Source: Bacteroidales bacterium (GTDB lineage: Bacteria > Bacteroidota > Bacteroidia > Bacteroidales > UBA932). Taken from it: 13,389 nucleotides of DNA. The stretch covers positions 1 through 13,389 of the forward strand of contig JABUTQ010000055.1 of the NCBI GenBank assembly GCA_021443605.1, given 5' to 3'. Made by a program: the position numbers and the translations under genes. Below the pieces are notes generated by a model. The model was not told the DNA's origin, made no database searches, and was given only the letters and a program-made list of their open reading frames with translations. This document shows, one piece after another, positions 1 through 6,002 of the stretch; position 1 is the first letter of the stretch, and every line of letters starts with the position of its first letter.

Positions 1-728
1 TGAACGTATGGGATGAACGGCTCGTCGCTCCCCATAAATGCGTCGAGCGAAAGGGCTGCAATCTTGTCTGCGAGAGAGCTGAGTTTCTTTGCTTTTAGTA
101 TGCACCACACCGAGTGGGCAAGCATAAACTGCGTGCCGTTGAGCAATGCAAGCCCCTCTTTTGAGGCGAGACAGAGCGGCTGCCATCCGAAAATTTCGTT
201 TATCTCTTCTCCGGTGTAGCGAGTGCCCTGGTAGTTGACCTCCCCTTTTCCGATAAGGGGAAGGCACATATTTGCAAGGGGAGCCAAGTCTCCGGATGCC
301 CCGAGGGAGCCCTGGTCATAAACGACAGGATAGATGCCGTTGTTGAAGAAATCGACGAGCCGCTCCACTGTTTCGAGTCTAACGCCGGAATAGCCATAAG
401 ACAAAGACTTGATTTTCAAGGCAATCATCAGTCTTACAATATCTTCGCTCACCTCTTTACCGATTCCGCAGGCGTGGGACATCACCAGATTCTCCTGCAG
501 TTTGCTGAGGTCTTCGTGCCCGATGGTCACATTGCAGAGCGATCCGAATCCGGTGGTGATGCCGTAAATGGGCTCCGTCTGGCTCTCCATTTTGTGGTCG
601 AGATACTCCCTGCACTTTACAATCCGCTCTTTTGCCTCGTCTCCGAGGACAATCATACACTCCCTATCCAATAACAATTTGATATCAGACAATGTGTGTT
701 GCTTTTCATCTATGTTGAATTTTTTCAT
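1..728 (-). CDS. hutH: Histidine ammonia-lyase, N-terminal half (cut by window edge)
   Basis: Deaminates L-histidine to trans-urocanate and ammonia, the first step of cytoplasmic histidine degradation. Reading the minus strand from the ATG at 728 gives 242 residues beginning MKKFNIDEKQ; the usual family length is about 500, so roughly the C-terminal half lies beyond the left edge. Visible motifs are YGITTGFG (residues 55-62, with the catalytic Tyr55), LVMSHACG (81-88; the His85 position favours histidine over tyrosine or phenylalanine as substrate), GASGDLAPLAN (143-153; Ala144-Ser145-Gly146 cyclises to the MIO electrophile) and LLNGTQ (195-200). It is divergent from folD across 109 bp. A TATATTCG box on the minus strand (755-748) lies 19 nt before the start. 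No break or odd residue is seen in the visible part. Other hut genes may lie to the left, outside the window. Confidence 0.95.
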   Translation of the reverse strand, partial: MKKFNIDEKQHTLSDIKLLLDRECMIVLGDEAKERIVKCREYLDHKMESQTEPIYGITTGFGSLCNVTIGHEDLSKLQENLVMSHACGIGKEVSEDIVRLMIALKIKSLSYGYSGVRLETVERLVDFFNNGIYPVVYDQGSLGASGDLAPLANMCLPLIGKGEVNYQGTRYTGEEINEIFGWQPLCLASKEGLALLNGTQFMLAHSVWCILKAKKLSSLADKIAALSLDAFMGSDEPFIPYV

Positions 729-747
729 AATAATTACGATTGATAAG

Positions 748-755
748 CGAATATA
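748..755 (-). promoter_or_regulatory. Candidate -7 box for hutH
   Basis: The minus strand reads TATATTCG, matching the Bacteroidota -7 consensus TAnnTTTG at five of six fixed positions, 19 nt upstream of the hutH ATG. No convincing -33 TTTG is seen at 19-21 nt spacing, so this rests on the -7 element and its position. Confidence 0.4.
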
Positions 756-806
756 ATCATTTTTATTTTAAGGAGAATGAAAAGTGGAGATTATTCCTTT
801 TTTTGC

Positions 807-814
807 TAAATTTG
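807..814 (+). promoter_or_regulatory. Candidate -7 box for folD
   Basis: TAAATTTG matches TAnnTTTG at every fixed position and lies 23 nt before the folD ATG. That predicts a 5' leader of roughly 16-20 nt. The -33 element is not clear. The region 729-837 holds the two divergent promoters and no further gene. Confidence 0.55.
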
Positions 815-837
815 CGTGTTCGAAAATTTGAAAAAAT

Positions 838-1695
838 ATGGTAATCAGCGGAAAGGAACTGGCTGCCTCCCTCAAGCGGGATATGGCTGCCCAAGTTGCA
901 ACTTTTGAAGAAAAATACGGCCGCGTGCCACATCTCACGGTAGTTCTCGTAGGAGATAATCCGGCCAGCGTTTCGTACGTGACGGGAAAATCCAAGGCAT
1001 CCGCAGAGGTGGGAATCAAAAACACGACTATCAGGAAAGATGCTTCAATCTCCGAGGAAGAGCTTCTTCAACTAATTGATAATCTGAATAATGACAATAG
1101 TGTTGATGGGATTCTGATACAACTTCCGCTCCCAGCCCACATAGATGAGAACAAGGTGATTGCCGCCATCAATCCCGCAAAAGACGTGGATGGATTCCAT
1201 CCCGCAAACGTGGCAGGTCTTTGGCTGAAACAACCTTGCGTGCTCCCTTGCACACCCAAAGGTATCATCAAGCTTCTGAAGAAGGCCGGTGTGGAGATTG
1301 CCGGAAAGAACGCCGTGGTGATAGGTCGGAGCAATATTGTCGGGCTTCCGGTTTCAAAACTCCTTCTGAATGAGAATGCAACGGTGACGATTGCCCACAG
1401 CCGCACACACAATCTCGCCGAGGTTGCCCGCAGTGCCGATATCCTCGTGGTTGCAATAGGGAAGCCCCGTTTTGTGACGGCAGATATGGTTAAGGAGGGA
1501 GCCGCAGTCATAGATGTCGGGGTAAATAGGGACCCTGAGAGCGGCCGTCTGTGCGGAGACACCGATTTCGCCGCCATAGAGCCTAAGGCATCCGTTATCA
1601 CTCCAGTCCCCGGTGGAGTTGGCCCTATGACCATCTGCTGCCTGATGGAAAACACAATCGAATGTTTTCTTGCACAAAGAGGAAAAATTCGGTAA
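838..1695 (+). CDS. folD: Bifunctional methylene-THF dehydrogenase / methenyl-THF cyclohydrolase
   Basis: Cytoplasmic enzyme interconverting 5,10-methylene-THF, 5,10-methenyl-THF and 10-formyl-THF with NADP(+). The 285 residues match the usual FolD length. The catalytic domain shows YVTGKSKA (47-54, with the Tyr47 and Lys51 catalytic pair), GILIQLPLP (91-99, with Gln95) and KDVDGFHPANVAGL (115-128, with Asp118). The nucleotide-binding domain has PCTPKGI (137-143), GRSNIVGLP (163-171) and the C-terminal signature PVPGGVGPMT (256-265). The ATG at 838 follows an A-run with no Shine-Dalgarno, normal for this phylum. It is divergent from hutH. Histidine breakdown delivers a one-carbon unit to THF that FolD can use, so the pairing makes metabolic sense, although FolD is also a general housekeeping enzyme. 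The peptidase gene follows after 38 bp on the same strand with no clear terminator between them. Confidence 0.97.
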   Translation: MVISGKELAASLKRDMAAQVATFEEKYGRVPHLTVVLVGDNPASVSYVTGKSKASAEVGIKNTTIRKDASISEEELLQLIDNLNNDNSVDGILIQLPLPAHIDENKVIAAINPAKDVDGFHPANVAGLWLKQPCVLPCTPKGIIKLLKKAGVEIAGKNAVVIGRSNIVGLPVSKLLLNENATVTIAHSRTHNLAEVARSADILVVAIGKPRFVTADMVKEGAAVIDVGVNRDPESGRLCGDTDFAAIEPKASVITPVPGGVGPMTICCLMENTIECFLAQRGKIR

Positions 1696-1733
1696 TTTTG
1701 AAACTTACGGATAATACAAACCTACAATAACCT

Positions 1734-2906
1734 ATGAAAAAACTATCTTATTTACTGGTGCTTATGGCAATGGTAGCCGTATCTTGCACAGACAAAAATG
1801 CAACTGACAAGGTTGATGCCGCCATCAAGGAGATAAAATCGCAATATGCGCCCGATTCCCGCACCAAGACCTTTGAAGTGTCACTCGAAAACGGTGTTCT
1901 GAAAGGCGTCACCACCGAACAAGAGGCAATAACAGCTCTGGAACAGAAGGCCGCTGAACTTGGCTTGAAGGACAGCGTAGTCCTTCTCCCCCACCCCTCT
2001 CTCGGAGAGAAGACCTATGGAATCACACAACAATCCGTAATCAATATCAGAATGAAGCCCGGATATTCGCAAGAATCAGGCACTCAAACGCTTATGGGTA
2101 TGCCTATGCGCATTCTCGAGAGCCGTGACGGCTGGATTCGCGTTGTCACTCCGGAAGGATACATCGCCTGGGTCACTTCCGGAAGTGTAGCCGCTGTGGA
2201 TGAAGCCGGCTTTGATGCATGGAAAAAGGCCGACAAGTGGATTGTGAAGAGTTATTATACCATCCTTCGCGCTAATCCTTACGACAATGCAGATGTCGTG
2301 AGTGATGCAGTGATGGGATGCACAGTTGCAAAAACTGGCAAGAGTGAAGGCAAATATCATCAGGTGCAGCTCCCTTCGGGAAAAATGGCATACATCCTCA
2401 AAGAAGATGTCCAAGATTTCAATGAATGGCTCGCCTCGCGCAACCTTACCGCAGAAAACGTAATCAAGACCGCAAAGCAGTTCGTGGGCTTCCCCTATAT
2501 GTGGGGCGGCACTTCCATCAAGGGGATGGATTGCAGCGGCTTTGTGAAGACAGCCTATTTCATGAACGGAATAATCTTGCAGAGAGATGCATCACAACAG
2601 GCATATACCGGTGAGAGTGTGGACGTTACAAATGGTATTGACAATCTGATACCCGGAGATTTAATTTTCTTCGGCACTCCCGCTACTGCTGAGAAAAAGG
2701 AACGTATCAGCCACGTCGGGCTCTATATGGGCGAAGGAAAATTCATCCATTGCGCTACATCGGTCAGGATAAATTCCCTCATCAAAGGCGAGCCGGATTT
2801 TTACAACGGCTACGCCGCAGGTGTGATTCGCGCTGTCCGCGTGATTGGCAATCAAGATACCGGCAAGGATATCGTTTCAATAGCGAAACATCCTTGGTAC
2901 AAATAA
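1734..2906 (+). CDS. Lipoprotein NlpC/P60 peptidase, YkfC-like (gamma-D-Glu-diamino acid endopeptidase)
   Basis: Probably cleaves between gamma-D-Glu and the diamino acid in peptidoglycan peptides that have a free N-terminal L-Ala, releasing L-Ala-D-Glu. Domains in order: lipoprotein signal with lipobox AVSC (lipidated Cys18); a helical linker (about 25-100); an SH3b-like domain (about 103-152); a second one (about 169-227); and NlpC/P60 (about 241-370). Catalytic residues are Cys267 in MDCSGF, His327 in ISHVGLY and His339 in FIHCA. The Cys-His and His-His spacings resemble Bacillus YkfC. As I recall that structure, an acidic residue 18 after the Cys (here Asp285 in RDASQQ) and a Glu and a Tyr in the first SH3b domain (here perhaps Glu114 and Tyr143) recognise the free L-Ala amine. 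It ends 24 bp before the dipeptide epimerase, which fits the inferred product. The lipid anchor places it at the periplasmic face of a membrane. Confidence 0.9.
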   Translation: MKKLSYLLVLMAMVAVSCTDKNATDKVDAAIKEIKSQYAPDSRTKTFEVSLENGVLKGVTTEQEAITALEQKAAELGLKDSVVLLPHPSLGEKTYGITQQSVINIRMKPGYSQESGTQTLMGMPMRILESRDGWIRVVTPEGYIAWVTSGSVAAVDEAGFDAWKKADKWIVKSYYTILRANPYDNADVVSDAVMGCTVAKTGKSEGKYHQVQLPSGKMAYILKEDVQDFNEWLASRNLTAENVIKTAKQFVGFPYMWGGTSIKGMDCSGFVKTAYFMNGIILQRDASQQAYTGESVDVTNGIDNLIPGDLIFFGTPATAEKKERISHVGLYMGEGKFIHCATSVRINSLIKGEPDFYNGYAAGVIRAVRVIGNQDTGKDIVSIAKHPWYK

Positions 2907-2930
2907 ACTTGAATAATATTTAATTCCGAT

Positions 2931-4100
2931 ATGACAAACAGAAGAAACTTTTTGAAGACAGCCGGTCTGATGACTGCCGCTGCCGCATTGTGGAAACCTT
3001 CAGACCTTTTCGCTTCATCTCCCGCAGACGTTAAAGGGGCAGGCAAGAAGCTCGACCTCCAGTGGGAAAACTTTATGGGCAAGATGAAGTTCACCTTCAA
3101 TATCGCAGGGTCTTCAAGAACCGAAACCCCGATTGTCATCACCCGCATCACCTGGGGTGGAAAAGCCGGCTACGGTGAGGCCGCAATGCCTCCGTATCTT
3201 GGTGAGACTCAAGCATCTGTGAACGAATTTCTCAAAAAGGTGGTAAACGATGTTCTTCCCAAATTCGACAACCCGTTCTGCATTCAGGATATAATGCTGG
3301 CCGTTGACAAACTCAGCACCAACAACACTGCCGCCAAGGCCTCAGTCGATATCGCACTCCATGACCTTGTTGGAAACATTATGGGACAGCCGTGGTGGAA
3401 GATGTGGGGATTCGATCCGAATAAGACTCCATACACTTGTTATACAATAGGATACGATGCTTCTGACGATATGGTGAACACCAAAATCGAAGAGGCTTCG
3501 TGGACACATATGATTAAAGTTAAGCTCGGTATGGAAGAGAAGGAAGACAAGCGTATGATTAATCTTATCCGGGCAAAGCGGGACACCCCGATTGTCGTTG
3601 ACGCAAATCAAGGATGGAAAGACAAACACCACGCAATTGATATGATTGGCTGGCTTGCAGAGCGCAACGTGCAGATGGTCGAGCAGCCGATGAGCAAATA
3701 CAAGATCGATGACATCGCGTGGATTACGGAGCGCAGTCCGCTTCCAATTATGGCAGACGAGTCTTGCCAGCGTCTGACCGACATTCGCGGACTGAAAGGG
3801 GCGTTTACCGGCATCAACATCAAGCTGATGAAGTGCACCGGAATGCACGAGGCACGAGAGATGCTCACCCTTGCCAGAGCCCTCGATATGAAGGTAATGA
3901 TAGGCTGTATGACAGAGACCTCCATCGCCATCTCTGCCGCCGCTCAACTTTCAAGCGAGATGGAGTGGGCGGATCTTGATGGCAACTATCTCCTTGGAAA
4001 TGACTGCTTTAACGGAATGAAACTTGTTGACGGCCGTATCACCCTCGAAGACAAGCCGGGCCTCGGGCTCACTAAAAAGCCCGGAATTATCTCTCTGTAA
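2931..4100 (+). CDS. L-Ala-D/L-Glu dipeptide epimerase (enolase superfamily) with Tat-type signal
   Basis: Expected to epimerise the Glu alpha-carbon of L-Ala-D-Glu to give L-Ala-L-Glu, which ordinary peptidases can use; YkfB/YcjG-type function in murein peptide salvage. The 389 residues hold an N-terminal RRNFLKTAG (4-12) followed by a short hydrophobic stretch (about 11-21), a good twin-arginine signal. The enolase capping domain is next. Barrel residues are the KxK pair Lys196/Lys198, metal ligands Asp224 (VVDANQGW), Glu251 (MVEQPM) and Asp276 (IMADES), and the opposite base Lys298 (NIKLMK). DLD at 348-350 matches the DxD motif that binds the dipeptide amino group in this subfamily, arguing against muconate cycloisomerase or o-succinylbenzoate synthase. 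It follows the NlpC/P60 lipoprotein by 24 bp, probably in one transcript. The odd point is export: the Bacillus and E. coli enzymes are cytoplasmic. Confidence 0.92.
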   Translation: MTNRRNFLKTAGLMTAAAALWKPSDLFASSPADVKGAGKKLDLQWENFMGKMKFTFNIAGSSRTETPIVITRITWGGKAGYGEAAMPPYLGETQASVNEFLKKVVNDVLPKFDNPFCIQDIMLAVDKLSTNNTAAKASVDIALHDLVGNIMGQPWWKMWGFDPNKTPYTCYTIGYDASDDMVNTKIEEASWTHMIKVKLGMEEKEDKRMINLIRAKRDTPIVVDANQGWKDKHHAIDMIGWLAERNVQMVEQPMSKYKIDDIAWITERSPLPIMADESCQRLTDIRGLKGAFTGINIKLMKCTGMHEAREMLTLARALDMKVMIGCMTETSIAISAAAQLSSEMEWADLDGNYLLGNDCFNGMKLVDGRITLEDKPGLGLTKKPGIISL

Positions 4101-4102
4101 AT

Positions 4103-4117
4103 CAAATTTTAAATTTG
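4103..4117. repeat. Short A/T-rich palindrome upstream of the small-protein/lemA unit
   Basis: CAAATTT and AAATTTG are perfect 7-bp arms around a single T, just after the epimerase stop codon and 11 bp before the -7 box at 4129. It could be a protein-binding site or a chance symmetry. It is too weak in base pairing, and its loop too short, to call a terminator. Confidence 0.3.
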
Positions 4118-4128
4118 AAAAATAATAG

Positions 4129-4136
4129 TATCTTTG
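4129..4136 (+). promoter_or_regulatory. Candidate -7 box for the 98-aa protein / lemA unit
   Basis: TATCTTTG followed by CGCC fits the Bacteroidota TAnnTTTG -7 element. A TTTT at 4107-4110 is 18 nt upstream in the -33 region. The ATG of the small protein is 25 nt downstream. This suggests that the unit at 4162-5056 is transcribed separately from the peptidase/epimerase pair. Confidence 0.6.
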
Positions 4137-4161
4137 CGCCGCAAACTAAAATTTTAAAAAA

Positions 4162-4458
4162 ATGAATTTAAGAGTTATCAAGAAGGATGTAGATTTCCTT
4201 GTAAATGATTTTGTATCAGACTGCTTGCTTTTTTGTGATTTCAACGACGGGAAAAAAGACGAGGAAGTTTCCGCACTCATTACCGAGGCCCTTGTGAAGG
4301 CCGACTCTGTAGTGGCTCGTATCAACCACCCTAAAGACGAGAATGGTAAAAAATTCGCCAAGAAGGAGATGAAAGCATATTACAAAGCTATCAACAAAGA
4401 CCTTTACGGATCGTTTGACGATTTGTTCCAGCGCTTGTCAGACCTTGCTAAGAAATAA
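4162..4458 (+). CDS. Small conserved-looking protein of unknown function
   Basis: A 98-residue protein I cannot name. It has no signal peptide or membrane segment and is rich in Asp, Glu and Lys, so it should be a soluble, mostly helical cytoplasmic protein. Features that stand out are VDFLVNDFVSDCL (10-22), two cysteines (21, 25), RINHPKD (53-59), and a C-terminal helical part with YYKAINKDLY (73-82). It is probably real: it has its own promoter box 25 nt upstream, an A-rich start context typical of the phylum, normal codon use, and it lies 19 bp before lemA on the same strand. The overall pattern resembles short Bacteroidota-specific hypothetical proteins I have seen, but I cannot tie it to a named family. 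Pairing with lemA is the only hint of context. Confidence 0.8.
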   Translation: MNLRVIKKDVDFLVNDFVSDCLLFCDFNDGKKDEEVSALITEALVKADSVVARINHPKDENGKKFAKKEMKAYYKAINKDLYGSFDDLFQRLSDLAKK

Positions 4459-4477
4459 CCCCTAAACCAGAAAGACA

Positions 4478-5056
4478 ATGAAAAAGACGTTAATTTTGAT
4501 TGTCGCCGTTGCGGCTATTGTACTGTGGGGTATCTCCATCTACAACAAGATGGTGCAGGCAGAAGAGACCGTTTCCCAGGCTTGGGGTAACGTAGAAAAT
4601 GCTTACCAGCGCCGTGCAGACCTCATTCCCAACCTTTTGAATATTGTAAAAGGTGCAGCGGAGTACGAAAAGAGCACATACGAGGCCGTTGTGAATGCCC
4701 GTGCAGCCGCTACTCAGACAAAGATTGATGCCAATTCACTCACTGAAGAGAATTTGGCACAATTCCAGGCAGCGCAGGATCAGTTGAGCAGTTCACTCAG
4801 CCGTCTGCTCGTCACAGTGGAAGCTTATCCCGAGTTCAAGGCAAATGCAAACTTCAGGGAGTTCCAGGCACAGCTCGAAGGGACTGAAAACCGCATCAAC
4901 ACTGAGCGCAACAGGTTCAACGACGTGGTGAAGCCTTACAACACTTTCATCCGCAAGTTCCCGCAGTCGCTTTTTGCAGGCGTCTTCGGTTTCTCGACCA
5001 AGGCATATTTCAAAGCTGCCGCTGGTGCTGAGAATGCTCCAAGCGTGCAGTTCTAA
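4478..5056 (+). CDS. lemA: LemA family membrane protein
   Basis: LemA proteins are small, helical, membrane-anchored proteins of poorly defined function. The 192 residues begin with one transmembrane helix (about 4-20) and continue as a long helical domain. Family motifs are WGNVENAYQRRADLIPNLL (36-54), EGTENRINTERNRFND (134-149) and YNTFIRKFPQSLFAGVFGF (154-172). With a short positively charged N-terminus, the helical bundle most likely faces the periplasm, as inferred for the family. lemA is often followed by a TPM-domain protein or an HtpX-like protease; here neither follows, and the gene ends 16 bp before a terminator. The partner is instead the 98-aa protein 19 bp upstream. Confidence 0.93.
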   Translation: MKKTLILIVAVAAIVLWGISIYNKMVQAEETVSQAWGNVENAYQRRADLIPNLLNIVKGAAEYEKSTYEAVVNARAAATQTKIDANSLTEENLAQFQAAQDQLSSSLSRLLVTVEAYPEFKANANFREFQAQLEGTENRINTERNRFNDVVKPYNTFIRKFPQSLFAGVFGFSTKAYFKAAAGAENAPSVQF

Positions 5057-5072
5057 ACGACTTGCAACTTCT

Positions 5073-5112
5073 AAAAAGGTCTCCAATGTTTCTTGGGGGC
5101 CTTTTTTATTTT
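5073..5112. terminator. Bidirectional terminator between lemA and the GSCFA gene
   Basis: AAAAAGGTCTCC (5073-5084) pairs with GGGGGCCTTTTT (5095-5106), including two G-T pairs, around a 10-nt loop. It is followed on the plus strand by a T-rich tract. The A-run at the left arm gives a U-tract for transcripts coming from the minus strand, so it can serve both converging genes. The right arm reaches the stop codon of the GSCFA gene (5106-5108). Confidence 0.85.
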
Positions 5113-5954
5113 AATGGAACGTGCCTTGATCTGCGGAGCTCTTTTTCGGCTGCCGCCATCGCGGCAATGCAGGAAGAATCGATGGCGGCATCGGCAAATC
5201 TGTCAAAGATATACTTTACAGCCTGCGGCGTGGGATGCGTCATATTCTCTTGATAGAAACGATAGTCGCGCAATTCATCCATCATTATTTCGTATGCCGG
5301 AAAATAATAGACATTATTGTATTTACTTGACAAATAGTCGATTGCAAGGAGAAGCGTCGCTTTGCTCAACTGATTTCCGTGTGCAGTGTCTTTCAAATGC
5401 CTGATGGGGCTGACCGTGAATATCCATTGCTTTTCGGGGTGCGCGGAAACGAACGACTCCAGATAAGATTCGACCTCTTCAACAGACAATCGTTCGCGTC
5501 TGAAATCACTTGCGGGAATCTTGTGGCAGTTGGACACGATGATGTTACGCCCTGTGTGTCTGAAAACCCAAGCTGTGCCGAGCGTCACGATGCAAGTGTC
5601 TGCGGCAGCAAACAGAGCAGAGTCTTCTGCCAGGCATCTGTTTGCATTCTCCAGAAACTCCTCCGGCGTATCCCTGTCGAAACTGCTGTGATGGAAGAAG
5701 GATGTGTATCTCCCCTGAGAGCACACGATGTCACTTTCCGCAAATGGAAAGCGAGACGAAAGTCTTGATATTGAGGACGCTATGGATGCCGGATTGTATA
5801 AGACGCCGAACGGGTTTATCCTCACGTCGAAGTTGAGAGATTGCATTGTTTCCCCTATCTCGGTTGCAAAGCAAGAACCGAAAAAGAAAATTTTACTCCG
5901 GTAAGTGAGCTTTTTTTCAAGCGGGGATATCTCCGTTACAGTTTGCAGTATCAT
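5106..5954 (-). CDS. GSCFA domain protein (SGNH-hydrolase-like, function unknown)
   Basis: A 282-residue protein with the family-defining GSCFATEIG (26-34) near the N-terminus, where SGNH/GDSL esterases carry the nucleophilic Ser (here Ser27). Other family-like segments are NPFGVLYNP (47-55), FFHHSSFD (86-93), VTLGTAWVF (123-131), SNCHKIP (141-147), TVSPIRHLKD (180-189) and THPT (239-242), where His240 is a candidate catalytic His. There is no signal peptide, so it is probably cytoplasmic. The substrate is not known for this family to my knowledge; an acyl or acetyl ester is the general expectation from the fold. The ATG at 5954 lies only 4 nt after a candidate -7 box. It is divergent from clpC with 48 bp between the start codons. 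Confidence 0.9.
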   Translation of the reverse strand: MILQTVTEISPLEKKLTYRSKIFFFGSCFATEIGETMQSLNFDVRINPFGVLYNPASIASSISRLSSRFPFAESDIVCSQGRYTSFFHHSSFDRDTPEEFLENANRCLAEDSALFAAADTCIVTLGTAWVFRHTGRNIIVSNCHKIPASDFRRERLSVEEVESYLESFVSAHPEKQWIFTVSPIRHLKDTAHGNQLSKATLLLAIDYLSSKYNNVYYFPAYEIMMDELRDYRFYQENMTHPTPQAVKYIFDRFADAAIDSSCIAAMAAAEKELRRSRHVPLK

Positions 5955-5958
5955 ACCG

Positions 5959-5966
5959 CGAATTTA
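5959..5966 (-). promoter_or_regulatory. Candidate -7 box for the GSCFA gene, almost abutting the start codon
   Basis: The minus strand reads TAAATTCG (five of six fixed TAnnTTTG positions), then CGGT and the ATG. If used, transcription would begin at about the start codon. No clear -33 element is seen. Confidence 0.4.
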
Positions 5967-5987
5967 CGCTTTTTTGGATAAAATATC

Positions 5988-5995
5988 TATATTCG
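5988..5995 (+). promoter_or_regulatory. Candidate -7 box for clpC with a very short leader
   Basis: TATATTCG, the same octamer as at hutH, ends 7 nt before the clpC ATG. A TTTA at 5963-5966 sits 21 nt upstream in the -33 region and overlaps the opposing GSCFA -7 box. The predicted leader is only a few nucleotides. Confidence 0.45.
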
Positions 5996-6002
5996 CGGAA
6001 TT

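Noticed and set aside
771..806. AAGGA ... TCCTT hairpin with T-run between hutH and folD
   Set aside because: Only about five pairs with a long loop, and no plus-strand gene upstream that needs termination. Better explained as A/T-rich promoter DNA.
1068..1655. 195-aa frame antisense to folD
   Set aside because: folD is complete and strongly conserved; the antisense product has no motif.
3342..3947. 201-aa open frame antisense to the dipeptide epimerase
   Set aside because: The sense frame carries all enolase-superfamily catalytic residues. The antisense product has no recognisable motif and is Cys/His-rich in the way of a shadow frame.
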